From 13-2-20CM-68-14 sp046733295 (GTDB lineage Bacteria; Actinomycetota; Thermoleophilia; Gaiellales; Gaiellaceae), in NCBI GenBank assembly GCA_046733295.1, contig JBKPOY010000014.1, positions 1-61,930 of the forward strand: a DNA stretch of 61,930 nt, read 5' to 3'. Of the stretch, positions 23,128-31,707 are shown one piece after another (within the stretch, counting starts at the first letter, position 1; every line of letters starts with the position of its first letter). Position numbers and translations under genes: made by a program. A model generated the notes under the pieces. It saw nothing but the letters and a program-made list of their open reading frames with translations. It was not told where the DNA came from and did no database searches.

Positions 23128-23532
23128 ATGCAAGCGCGGGGCATCCACCACCTGGGCGTCGCCGTCGACGATCTCGACAGGGCTGTCACGACGTACGAGC
23201 GCGTGTTCGGGGCGCGGCTCGAGCACCGCGAGACCGTGCCCGACCAGGGCGTCGAAGCGGCCTCGATGCGGGTCGGAGAGGGACGGGTGGAGCTGCTGGC
23301 CTCCCTCGGCGAGGAGACGCCGGTCGGGAAGTTCCTGGCGAAGCGTGGGCCGGGCATGCATCACGTCGCGTTCGAGGTCGACGACGTCCGCGGCGCGGTC
23401 GGAGAGCTCGCGGGCAAAGGGGTCGAGCTCGTTGACGAGCAACCGCGACAGGGGCTCTTCGGTCTGGAGGTCGCATTCCTGCATCCTGACGCCCTCGACG
23501 GCGTCCTCGCGGAGCTGGTCGCCGATGGCTAG
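23128..23532 (+). CDS. mce: Methylmalonyl-CoA epimerase
   Basis: The enzyme interconverts the (S)- and (R)-methylmalonyl-CoA forms in propionate metabolism. The 134-residue vicinal-oxygen-chelate protein has the metal His in IHHLGVAVDD at about 6-15, a glyoxalase-like VELLASLGEETPVGKFLAKRG core, GPGMHHVAFEVDD with the second His, and the C-terminal FLHPDAL with the Glu/Asp region. No methylmalonyl-CoA mutase genes are in the window. It overlaps the next small gene by 8 nt. Confidence 0.9.
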   Translation: MQARGIHHLGVAVDDLDRAVTTYERVFGARLEHRETVPDQGVEAASMRVGEGRVELLASLGEETPVGKFLAKRGPGMHHVAFEVDDVRGAVGELAGKGVELVDEQPRQGLFGLEVAFLHPDALDGVLAELVADG

Positions 23533-23758
23533 CAACGAGCGTGTGGTGGTCGAGATCGGCTTCGACGGCGGCCAGATCATGGGGGCGCGCGTCACCGGCG
23601 ACTCCGCCGACAATCTCGAGAGTGCGGTCTCGAAGGGCGACGATGGCGCGCTCATCCTCGATGCGGACGACGGCCGCTACACGGTGGCCCTGCAGCGGGT
23701 CGTCTACGTGAAGCGCTTCACCCGCGAGGCGCGGCTCGGGTTCTCCGGGAACCCCTAG
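23525..23758 (+). CDS. Small conserved-looking protein, unknown function
   Basis: The 77-residue protein starts at an ATG inside the end of mce. It looks like a compact beta-rich domain (VVVEIGFDGGQ, GARVTGD, GALILDADDGRYTVALQRVVYVKRF). It superficially resembles small actinobacterial DUF3107-type proteins, with a GALILDADDGR strand-turn followed by a V-x-Y-V strand, but the match is not secure. Position suggests co-expression with mce. No signal peptide or membrane segment. Confidence 0.6.
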   Translation: MASNERVVVEIGFDGGQIMGARVTGDSADNLESAVSKGDDGALILDADDGRYTVALQRVVYVKRFTREARLGFSGNP

Positions 23759-23780
23759 CGCGGTTACAAGAGGCGCGAGC

Positions 23781-23794
23781 GCGGGCATTCCCGC
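23781..23794 (+). promoter_or_regulatory. Start-proximal hairpin of the ECF sigma gene
   Basis: Five-bp GC stem (GCGGG/CCCGC) with a CATT loop, ending 4 nt before ATG 23799; it covers the place where a Shine-Dalgarno sequence would lie. Confidence 0.35.
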
Positions 23795-23798
23795 TTGG

Positions 23799-24404
23799 AT
23801 GACGGACAAGGCGGCCGGCACGACGGCTCCGCGCGGAGGGAGTTCGGCTTCGTCCGGGCAGTTGAAGCGCCTGGTCGACAGGGCCCAGCAAGGCGAGCGC
23901 GAGGCACTCGAGGAGCTTTACCTCCTCCACTTCGACCGCATCTACAGCTACCTCCACATGAGCGTCGGCAACCGCCACGACGCCGAGGACCTGACGACCC
24001 AGACGTTTCTGAAGATGCTCGAGGCGATCGGCAGGTTCCGCTGGCGCTCGGCGCCCTTCTCGGCCTGGCTCTTCAGGATCGCGCACAACCTCGCGATGGA
24101 CCACTTCCGAGCGACGCGCCGCTGGCAGCCGGAGGAGGAGGTGCCCGAGCCCGAGCCGCCCGAGGAGAGCGCGGCGGAAGAGGAGGCGCTCGAGTCGATC
24201 GGCCGGCGGAGCATGCTCGAGCTGATCGAGAACCTCTCGCACGAGCAGCAGCAGGTGCTGACGCTGAAGTTTGTCTTCAACTTCTCGAACGGCGAGGCCG
24301 CCACGATCCTCGGCAAGACCGAGGGCGCGATCAAGTCGCTCCAGCACCGGGCGCTGGCATCGCTGCAGCGACAGCTCGAAGAGCAGCCGGGCCGGCCCTC
24401 CTAG
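23799..24404 (+). CDS. ECF-type RNA polymerase sigma factor
   Basis: The 201-residue protein has sigma region 2 at about 27-95 (LEELYLLHFDRIYSYL, the NRHDAEDLTTQTFLKML -10-recognition helix and FSAWLFRIAHNLAMDHFR) and region 4 at about 138-195 (LIENLSHEQQQVLTLKFVFNFSNGEAA and the helix-turn-helix GKTEGAIKSLQHRAL). An acidic linker of Glu and Pro joins them. There is no adjacent anti-sigma gene. A hairpin GCGGG-CATT-CCCGC ends 4 nt before the ATG and may hinder ribosome access. Confidence 0.9.
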   Translation: MTDKAAGTTAPRGGSSASSGQLKRLVDRAQQGEREALEELYLLHFDRIYSYLHMSVGNRHDAEDLTTQTFLKMLEAIGRFRWRSAPFSAWLFRIAHNLAMDHFRATRRWQPEEEVPEPEPPEESAAEEEALESIGRRSMLELIENLSHEQQQVLTLKFVFNFSNGEAATILGKTEGAIKSLQHRALASLQRQLEEQPGRPS

Positions 24405-24407
24405 GAT
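24402..24407 (+). promoter_or_regulatory. Putative -10 box of ychF
   Basis: TAGGAT, 6 nt before ATG 24414; overlaps the sigma factor stop codon. Confidence 0.35.
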
Positions 24408-24413
24408 CCCGGC

Positions 24414-25334
24414 ATGGCCCTGTCGGTCGGCATCGTCGGCCTGCCCAACTCCGGCAAGACGACGCTCTTCAAGGCGCTCACGCACGCCAGCCCGGCGGGG
24501 TCGGGCAAGGAGAACGTCGGCATGGCGACGATCGCGGACGAGCGCCTGCCGCAGGTCGCAGCCGTCGAGAAGTCGAAGAAGGTGACGCCCGCCGCGCTGC
24601 GGGTGATCGACGTCCCCGGAACGGGCGCACAGCTCCTCGGCAACCTGCGCCAGGTGGACGCCCTGCTCGTCGTGCTCGACGCGTGGTCAGGGATGCAGGA
24701 GCCCGACGCCGACTTCGAAACGCTTGAGCTCGAGCTGCTCGTCGCCGATCGCGACCACGTCGAGCGGCGCCTCGAGCGTGTCCGCAAGCAGGCCAAGTCC
24801 GGGAACGTGGAGCTGCGCAAGGAGGTCGAGCGGCTCGAGGCCGTGCTCGCCCACATCGAGGGCGGCCGCTCGCTGTCGAGCTGGTCCGGCAGGTTCCCGG
24901 AGGGGCTCGAGCCGCTCACGACGAAGCCCTTGATCCAGGTTCGAAACGGCGCCGGCGGCATCGACGCCAAGCTCGAGGCGGAGCTCGCGGAGCTGCCCGA
25001 CGAAGAGGCGGCACAGTTTCGCGATGGGCCGTCCGCGCTGGGCGAGATCGCGCGGCGCCTGTTCGAGTCGGTCGATCTGATCTCCTTCTTCACGGCGGGA
25101 GAGACCGAGACGCGGGCCTGGCCGCTCCGGAATGGACAGTCCGCCCTCGACGCGGCTGAGACGGTCCACTCCGACATCGCACGCGGGTTCATCCGCTGCG
25201 AGGTGATCCGCTGGCGGGACTTCGTCGAGGCCGGATCGCGCGCCGAGGCCGTTCGCCGCGGTCAGCAGCGCCTCGAAGGGAAGACCTACGTCGTCGAGGA
25301 CGGTGATGTCCTGAATATCCGGTTCAACGTCTAG
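24414..25334 (+). CDS. ychF: Compact YchF/OLA1-type P-loop GTPase/ATPase
   Basis: YchF proteins are ribosome-associated P-loop NTPases. The 306-residue product has G1 GLPNSGKTT at 9-17, a shortened switch II region (VIDVPGTGAQLLGNLRQVDALLVVLDA) lacking the usual long GASEGAGLGN loop, the coiled-coil A-domain (about 105-150), the FFTAGETETRAWPLRNGQSALDAAETVHSD block and a C-terminal TGS domain ending VEDGDVLNIRFNV. Typical family members have about 360 residues. The NAMEK-type G4 motif is not recognisable, replaced by KPLIQVRNG. A divergent YchF is the best call. Confidence 0.8.
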   Translation: MALSVGIVGLPNSGKTTLFKALTHASPAGSGKENVGMATIADERLPQVAAVEKSKKVTPAALRVIDVPGTGAQLLGNLRQVDALLVVLDAWSGMQEPDADFETLELELLVADRDHVERRLERVRKQAKSGNVELRKEVERLEAVLAHIEGGRSLSSWSGRFPEGLEPLTTKPLIQVRNGAGGIDAKLEAELAELPDEEAAQFRDGPSALGEIARRLFESVDLISFFTAGETETRAWPLRNGQSALDAAETVHSDIARGFIRCEVIRWRDFVEAGSRAEAVRRGQQRLEGKTYVVEDGDVLNIRFNV

Positions 25335-25356
25335 TGCGTGCCCGCCTCGACAGCCT

Positions 25357-26184
25357 CTAGCCCGCCGAGATCAGCACGATTCCCACGAGCGCGAGCACGA
25401 TCCCGAGCTCTTGCGAGCGGTGGACACGCTCCTCCAGGATTGCGCGGGCCAGCAGGACCGTGACGACGGGATACAACGAGGCGAGGATCGAGACGACGCT
25501 GACCAGGCCGCGTCCCGAGGCCCCGGCGAAGAAGACGATTCCGGCGGTGTCGAGCACGCCGATCGCGGCGAGAGCGGGGAGGTCGGAGCGTCTTGCCCGC
25601 GCCGGTCGGACGATCAGCCACGCCGCCGCGATCAGGCTCGTGGAGGTGAGCCGGAAGACGAACACGGGCCAGAGGAAGTCCTCGCCGCTGGCGGCATGCA
25701 TCGGCACGTAGTACCCGCCGAAGGCGAGCATCGCGAGCGCGGCCCAGCCGACACCGGCCGCGAGCCGCGCGGCGTCCGGCCTGCGCTCGAGCGACGCGAG
25801 CACCACGCCGACGAGCGCCGCGACGAAACCCAGCTCCTGCCAGACGGTCGGGTCGTCGCCGCGGGCGAGACCCCAGATCACCGGGATCGCCGCGCCTGCG
25901 CCCGCGATCGGGGCGACGATGCTCAGCGCGCCCGCCGCCATGCCGCGATAGAAGGCGATCAGGCCGATCGTGCCGAAGCAGGCGGCGAGGACCGCCCAGA
26001 GGACGGCCGTGTCGGGTGGGCCTTCGCCGCGGACGGCGACCCAGAGCGCGACGAGGGCCAGGCCGATCGGCTGGGCAACGATGAGCACGGCGAAGGGGCT
26101 GAGAACACGGCTCTTCAGTCCGCCCAGGAAGTCCCCAATGCCCCACGACACGGCGGCCGCGAGGGCGAGCGCAGCTGCCAGCAC
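25357..26184 (-). CDS. EamA/DMT-superfamily transporter
   Basis: The 275-residue protein has ten hydrophobic helices in two EamA repeats: the first begins LALAAAVSWGIGDFLGGL, the second LAMLAFGGYYVPMHAASG. The RhaT-like pattern and the acidic-proline end of helix 10 (LEERVHRSQELGIVLALVGIVLI) are typical of metabolite exporters. Substrate unknown. The ATG directly abuts the stop codon of the YhaM-like gene (0 bp), so both are on one transcript. Confidence 0.85.
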   Translation of the reverse strand: MLAAALALAAAVSWGIGDFLGGLKSRVLSPFAVLIVAQPIGLALVALWVAVRGEGPPDTAVLWAVLAACFGTIGLIAFYRGMAAGALSIVAPIAGAGAAIPVIWGLARGDDPTVWQELGFVAALVGVVLASLERRPDAARLAAGVGWAALAMLAFGGYYVPMHAASGEDFLWPVFVFRLTSTSLIAAAWLIVRPARARRSDLPALAAIGVLDTAGIVFFAGASGRGLVSVVSILASLYPVVTVLLARAILEERVHRSQELGIVLALVGIVLISAG

Positions 26185-27018
26185 CTACTCGAGAACGGGC
26201 CGGGTCGCGGCGACGGCGTCGAGCTGGTTCGCGTGGTAGAGGACGGACGCCTCCGCGGTCCGTGCGCCGCGCGCGTCGTGGTGAGCGGCAACGGCGTGGA
26301 GGAGCTCGGCGCGGACCTCCGCCTCGAGTGCGGCCGCCCGCTCCTCGATCAGACGGAGGCCGAGGTGGACGTGTCCAAGCAGGCGGCCTTCCTCCGTGGG
26401 GCGGAAGCTCGGGCCGGGGCCGAGCTCGCGCGCGCGGCCGATGTCGTGGAGGAGCGCGGCCGCGAGCAGGAGGTCGGTACGTAGCCTCGGATGCAGCTGG
26501 GCCGTCTCGCGGCAGATCGTGGCCACCCCCACCGTGTGCTCGAGCAGGCCGCCCGCGTAGCCGTGATGGCCGTCGGGCGCGGCGGGCAGCGAGCGCAGCG
26601 ACGCACGCAGCGCGTCGTCGGCCAGGAACCTGGAGACGGTCGCCTTCAACCCGGGGTGGCCGATCTCGGCGGCGAGGAACTCGAGGAAGCCGTCGAGCTC
26701 GTCGGCGTCGCGACGGAGCGCGGGGGCAAGGGCGGCAGGATCGGTGTCCGGCTCCGCCTCGATCGACCGGATCTCGAGCTGGAGCTTGTCCCGGAACTTC
26801 TCGACGCGTCCGAGGACACGCACGGCGTCGCCCTCGGCGAAGCGGGCGTCGAGCAGCTCCACGTCGTTCCAGACCCGCGCCTCGATGCGGCCGCTCGGGT
26901 CGACGAGCTCGAGCGCGAGGTACGCGGCGCCGTTCCGGGTGCGCTCGCGCCGCTTCCGCGCGACCGCGTAGACGCCCTCGACGACGCGCTCCTCCGCCAG
27001 CTGGGCGATCGCGCTCAC
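26185..27018 (-). CDS. YhaM-like OB-fold / HD-domain 3'-5' exoribonuclease
   Basis: The 277-residue protein combines an N-terminal OB-fold (about 1-85: KRRERTRNGAAYLALELVDPSGRIEARVW and VLGRVEKFRDKLQLEI) with an HD phosphohydrolase domain (about 125-260: HHGYAGGLLEHTVGVATI, the LLHDIGR metal motif, GHVHLGLRLIE, LHAVAAHHDARG). This is the architecture of the YhaM/CBF1 family, which degrades RNA and single-stranded DNA from the 3' end. It is slightly shorter than Bacillus YhaM (about 314). It is divergent from the DUF1015 gene across about 43 bp. Confidence 0.85.
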   Translation of the reverse strand: MSAIAQLAEERVVEGVYAVARKRRERTRNGAAYLALELVDPSGRIEARVWNDVELLDARFAEGDAVRVLGRVEKFRDKLQLEIRSIEAEPDTDPAALAPALRRDADELDGFLEFLAAEIGHPGLKATVSRFLADDALRASLRSLPAAPDGHHGYAGGLLEHTVGVATICRETAQLHPRLRTDLLLAAALLHDIGRARELGPGPSFRPTEEGRLLGHVHLGLRLIEERAAALEAEVRAELLHAVAAHHDARGARTAEASVLYHANQLDAVAATRPVLE

Positions 27019-27047
27019 GGCAGGAGTCTAGGTCCTGAGGCGGCTGT

Positions 27048-27053
27048 TAGTTT
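27048..27053 (+). promoter_or_regulatory. Putative -10 box of the DUF1015 gene
   Basis: TAGTTT, 8 nt before ATG 27062, not part of a stop codon. Confidence 0.4.
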
Positions 27054-27061
27054 CCACCGCA

Positions 27062-28097
<1,036 letters not shown>

Positions 28098-28105
<8 letters not shown>

Positions 28106-28895
28106 CTGGCTCGCGACGTGCCGCGCCGCGGTCGACGACGTGCGCGGCGAGCTCGCGGACCTGCCGACGCGGGAGGAGCGCGAGCCTGTCGTGGGGGCGG
28201 GCGAGGGTGGTGACGACACGGTCGCGATCGACGCCGCCGCCGAGGCGGCGATCGTCCGCCGGCTCGAGGCGACGGAGGCGGGCTTCACGCTCGTCTCGGA
28301 GGAGCTCGGAGAGAAGGCGGTGGGCGGGGGCGGCACGACGCGCGTGGTCGTCGACCCGATCGACGGCTCCCTCAACGCGAAGCGCGGGATCCCGTTCTTC
28401 GCCCTCTCGATCGCGGTCGCCGACGGAGCGACGATGGACGACGTCCACTTCGGCTACGTCTTCGACTTCGGCACGGCGGAGGAGTGGACGGCGGAGCGCG
28501 GCGGGGGAGCGTTCCTCGGCGGGGAGCGGCTCGGGGCAGTCAAGCCGAAGAACCAGATCGAGATTCTTTCGTTCGAGGCGACGTTGACCTCGTCGGTGGC
28601 CGAGAAAGCCGCGCAGATGGTCGGGTTCGCCTACCGGCTGCGGATCATGGGCTCGCTCGCGCTGTCGCTCTGCCACCTCGCCGCCGGACGCGTGGACGCT
28701 GTCTGCTCCCTGAAGGGGGCACGGTCGGTCGACATCGCCGCGGCGCAGCTCCTCGTGCGCGAGTGCGGGTTGGCGATCGACTTGCCGGAGGCGCCCCCCT
28801 TCGGCGAGGCGCCGCTCGACACAGCGGGGCGTTCACGCGTCGTGGCAGCGGGCACACCCGAGCTGTGCGCCGAGCTGTTCGCACTGCTGGCCTGA
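28098..28895 (+). CDS. Inositol monophosphatase-family phosphatase
   Basis: The 265-residue Mg-dependent phosphatase has the metal motifs VSEELG (Glu68-69), VVVDPIDGSLN (Asp86, Asp89) and the C-terminal GARSVDIAAAQLLVRECG, the equivalent of WDxAA. The DPIDGS rather than DPIDGT sequence and the missing Trp suggest a divergent substrate (an inositol-, 3'-phosphoadenosine- or fructose-phosphate type). The TTG start lies 8 nt inside the DUF1015 gene; the stop overlaps a CTG proposed as the start of the DUF72 gene. Confidence 0.83.
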
Positions 28896-29623
28896 AGGCC
28901 GTCCGGATCGGCTGCTCGGGGTGGAACTACGACCACTGGCGCAACGGGGTCTTCTATCCGCCGCGCTGCCCCCCGCGCGAGTGGCTCGACTACTACGGGC
29001 GCCATTTCGACACGGTCGAGGTGAACGCGACCTTCTACCGCCTGCCGCGCCGCGAGGTGGTCGCGAACTGGGTGAAAACGAGTCCGCCCGGGTTTCTGTT
29101 CGCGGTCAAGATGAGCCGTTACATCACGCACATCAGACGTCTGCGCGACCCCGGCGGGGGTGTGCGCACGTTCTACGACCGCATCCAGCCGCTCGTGCGC
29201 TCGCCGAAGCTCGGGCCGGTGCTCTGGCAGCTTCCGGGCAACTTCCAGCGCGACGACGAACGGCTCGCGAACGCGGTCGCGAGCCTGCCGCCCGGCCGGC
29301 ACTGCTTCGAGTTCAGGCACGAGAGCTGGTTCGTGCCGGAGGTGTACGAGTTGTTGCGCAGCCACGCCGTCGCACTCGTGATCGGCGACCATCCCGAGCG
29401 GGCGTTCCAGACGCATGAGCTGACGGCCGACTGGACGTTTGTGCGCTTTCACTCCGGCACGCGCGGCCTGCGCGGGAACTACTCGGACTCGGAGCTCGAC
29501 GAGTGGGCGCGGCGGATCGAGGGCTGGCGCCCGGACGTGGAGGTGTTCGCGTACTTCAACAACGACTGGGAGGGCTTCGCGATCAGGAACGCGCTGCAGC
29601 TGAAGGAGCGGCTCGGGGTGTAG
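28892..29623 (+). CDS. DUF72 family TIM-barrel protein
   Basis: The 243-residue protein has the DUF72 hallmarks: IGCSGWNYDHWRNGVFYPP at about 5-23, FDTVEVNATFYRLP near 38-51, FLFAVKMSRYITH near 66-78, LGPVLWQLPGNF near 107-118, FEFRHESWF near 140-148, and YFNNDWEGFAIRNA near 219-232. Function is unproven; the family is related to xylose-isomerase-like barrels. The expected start is a CTG at 28892 overlapping the upstream stop (CTGA); a GTG at 28865 would add nine residues and lengthen the overlap to 31 nt. Confidence 0.82.
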   Translation: MKAVRIGCSGWNYDHWRNGVFYPPRCPPREWLDYYGRHFDTVEVNATFYRLPRREVVANWVKTSPPGFLFAVKMSRYITHIRRLRDPGGGVRTFYDRIQPLVRSPKLGPVLWQLPGNFQRDDERLANAVASLPPGRHCFEFRHESWFVPEVYELLRSHAVALVIGDHPERAFQTHELTADWTFVRFHSGTRGLRGNYSDSELDEWARRIEGWRPDVEVFAYFNNDWEGFAIRNALQLKERLGV

Positions 29624-29771
29624 CCGCGGTTGGTTTCGGCCCACCCGAATCCGACGGCGCTCCGCGGCTCGAACAACGAGTGCTGATCGCGAAGGCTTCC
29701 CGGCGAGACCGGTTCCGCCGTCCGAGCGTAACCCGCCGCCAATGGATTTCCGCACGGAACGGCTAAGAAAA

Positions 29772-29791
29772 GTGTGACGTTTCGTCCACAC
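29772..29791. repeat. Hairpin GTGTGACG-TTT-CGTCCACAC
   Basis: Eight-bp stem with one bulged C, in the 273-bp intergenic region before mrp. No gene could be supported in 29624-29896. Confidence 0.35.
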
Positions 29792-29808
29792 CTGTCCTGC
29801 CGTGCCAG

Positions 29809-29832
29809 TTCGTGGGGACAGTCCCCGACGAA
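29809..29832. repeat. GGGGACAGTCCCC dyad
   Basis: GGGGAC-A-GTCCCC (29814-29826), extended outward by TTCGT/ACGAA with one bulged G. Same 6+1+6 architecture as the GGGGTCTGACCCC elements at 44709 and 44811. Confidence 0.5.
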
Positions 29833-29883
29833 TCGCCACCGCCGTCCGGTCGGGGCAGCGCGTGCAGGCGTTTTCGCCGTTGC

Positions 29884-29889
29884 TAGGCT
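29884..29889 (+). promoter_or_regulatory. Putative -10 box of mrp
   Basis: TAGGCT, 7 nt before ATG 29897, in intergenic sequence; no Shine-Dalgarno sequence is present between. Confidence 0.5.
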
Positions 29890-29896
29890 CACCGCG

Positions 29897-30976
29897 ATGG
29901 AGCCGAACCGCGACGAGATCCTCAAGGCGCTCGAGCAGGTGATCGACCCGGAGCTGCGGCGCGACGTCGTCGACCTCGACATGGTCCGCGACGTTTCGGT
30001 CGCTGGCGGCGACGTCTCCGTGACGATCGCCCTCACCGTCCCGGGCTGTCCGCTGCGGTCGAGCTTCGAGGAGCAGGTCGCCAAGGCGCTTGCGCCGGTC
30101 GCGGGCGTCGAGCGCGTCTCGCTCGACTTCGACGTAATGTCGCCCGAGGAGAAGGCGGCCCTGACGACCAAGCTGCGCGGCGGGGTCACCGAGCGGACGA
30201 AGGGGATCTCGCTCGACCGCTCCACGCGGGTGATCGCCGTGGCGAGCGGCAAGGGCGGCGTCGGCAAGTCGTCGCTGACCGTCAACCTCGCGAGCGCCCT
30301 CGCGAAGCGCGGGCAGCAGGTCGGGATCCTCGACGCGGACGTGTACGGCCACTCCATCCCCCACCTACTCGGGATCCGCCAGCGCCCGATCGTCGTGGAC
30401 AAGATGATCGTGCCGCCGGTGGGCCACGGGATGAAGCTGATGTCGATCGGCTTCTTCCTCGACGACAACGCGCCGGTCATGTGGCGCGGGCCGATGCTGC
30501 ACCGCGCGCTGGAGCAGTTCCTGTCGGACGTCCACTGGGGCGAGCTCGATACGCTCGTCGTCGACATGCCGCCCGGCACCGGCGACGTCTCGATTTCGCT
30601 CGGGCAGCTGCTGCCCCGCGCCGAGGCCGTGGTCGTCACGACGCCGCAGCCGCTGGCCCAGGAGGTCGCCGCCCGGGCGGCCCTGATGGCTCAAAAGACG
30701 AATATGCGACTGATCGGCGTCGTCGAGAACATGAGCGGGGACATCTTCGGATTCGGCGGCGGCGACCAGCTCGCAGGCGATCTTCAGGTGCCGCTGCTCG
30801 GCTCGGTCCCGCTCGACCCCAATCTCCGGGCGGCGGGCGACGCCGGCGAGCCGCTCGTGCTCTCCGGCCCGCACACGCCCGCCGGGGCCGCGATCGAAGC
30901 CCTGACGGACGCGATCGTGGAGACCCGCCGCGAGCAGGGCGTCGGCTTCGTCAAGGCGTTGCCCGTCCTCTCCTGA
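29897..30976 (+). CDS. mrp: Mrp/ApbC-type iron-sulfur carrier P-loop ATPase
   Basis: The 359-residue protein has an N-terminal MIP18/DUF59 domain at about 4-85 (VIDPELRRDVVDLDMV, TVPGCPLRSSF) and a ParA/MinD-like NTPase: deviant Walker A SGKGGVGKSS at 117-126, LDADVYGHSIPHLLG, VVDMPPGTGD and TTPQPLAQEVAARAALM. It helps load Fe-S clusters onto apoproteins such as complex I subunits. The CxxC motif of many bacterial Mrp proteins is missing after NMSGDIFGFGGG, as seems common in actinobacteria. The stop overlaps the next gene's CTG. Confidence 0.9.
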   Translation: MEPNRDEILKALEQVIDPELRRDVVDLDMVRDVSVAGGDVSVTIALTVPGCPLRSSFEEQVAKALAPVAGVERVSLDFDVMSPEEKAALTTKLRGGVTERTKGISLDRSTRVIAVASGKGGVGKSSLTVNLASALAKRGQQVGILDADVYGHSIPHLLGIRQRPIVVDKMIVPPVGHGMKLMSIGFFLDDNAPVMWRGPMLHRALEQFLSDVHWGELDTLVVDMPPGTGDVSISLGQLLPRAEAVVVTTPQPLAQEVAARAALMAQKTNMRLIGVVENMSGDIFGFGGGDQLAGDLQVPLLGSVPLDPNLRAAGDAGEPLVLSGPHTPAGAAIEALTDAIVETRREQGVGFVKALPVLS

Positions 30977-31707
30977 ACGAGGTCGTCGAAAAGCTCCGCG
31001 CGCTCGGCTTCGACTCCGATGCCGCCGAGAAGCTCGCGGACCACTTCCTCGACGCGGAACGACGCGGCCGGAAGGGCCACGGCCTCTCGCGGGTCGACTG
31101 GCTTGCGACGCTGCCCGACCTCGATCCGCGCGCCGAGCCGGAGATCGTCGTGGCCGAGGGCGGCTTCGAGCGCTGGAACGGCAGAGGAACGCTCGGGTAC
31201 CTGGTGCTGGCGGCGATCGTCGAGGCCCAGCTCGCCGACCCGCCCGACCGCGCCCGGCTGATCGTCGCCGCGGACACGTTCCCGACCGGGATGCTCGGCT
31301 ACTGGGCGCGCAAGCTCGCGGAGGGTGGGCTGGTCGCCGCTCTCACGGCGACCTCCCCGGCACGACTCGGCCCTCCGGACGGCGGCCCGAAGCTGGCCGG
31401 GACGAACCCGCTCGCGATCGCGATCCCGAGCTCCGACGGGAAGCCGCTCGTGGCCGACGTGTCCATGGGCGCGGTGACCTACGGCGACGTGCTCACGGGC
31501 GCGGCACGGCCCGAGGAGCTCATTCCCTTCGGCGGCGAACAGGCGCACAAAGCGTTCGCGCTCGCGCTCGGGCTTCAGCTGCTCGTGGACGCGCTTGCCG
31601 GAGACGGCAAGTACGGGGCCGTGCTGCTCGTCGCGAGACCGGAGGCCGATCCGGTTCCCGGGCTACGAGCCCACGTCCCCGGAGTCAGGCTGCCCGGCGA
31701 TCGCTGA
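30973..31707 (+). CDS. Short Ldh2/YlbC-type malate/L-lactate dehydrogenase homologue
   Basis: The family reduces 2-oxoacids or cyclic imines with NAD(P)H. The 244-residue protein keeps the N-terminal helix block with RRGRKGHGLSR (normally RGxxSHG, catalytic His), a GMLGYWARKLAEGGLVAALTATSP stretch, the LAGTNPLAIAIPSSDG nucleotide loop, VADVSMGAVTYGDV and FGGEQAHKAFALALGLQLLV. It lacks about 100 residues of the usual 340-360, chiefly after residue 60 and at the C-terminus, so activity is uncertain. The start is a CTG overlapping the mrp stop (CTGA); no other start is in frame nearby. The 3' end overlaps the convergent gene by 45 nt. Confidence 0.72.
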   Translation: MNEVVEKLRALGFDSDAAEKLADHFLDAERRGRKGHGLSRVDWLATLPDLDPRAEPEIVVAEGGFERWNGRGTLGYLVLAAIVEAQLADPPDRARLIVAADTFPTGMLGYWARKLAEGGLVAALTATSPARLGPPDGGPKLAGTNPLAIAIPSSDGKPLVADVSMGAVTYGDVLTGAARPEELIPFGGEQAHKAFALALGLQLLVDALAGDGKYGAVLLVARPEADPVPGLRAHVPGVRLPGDR

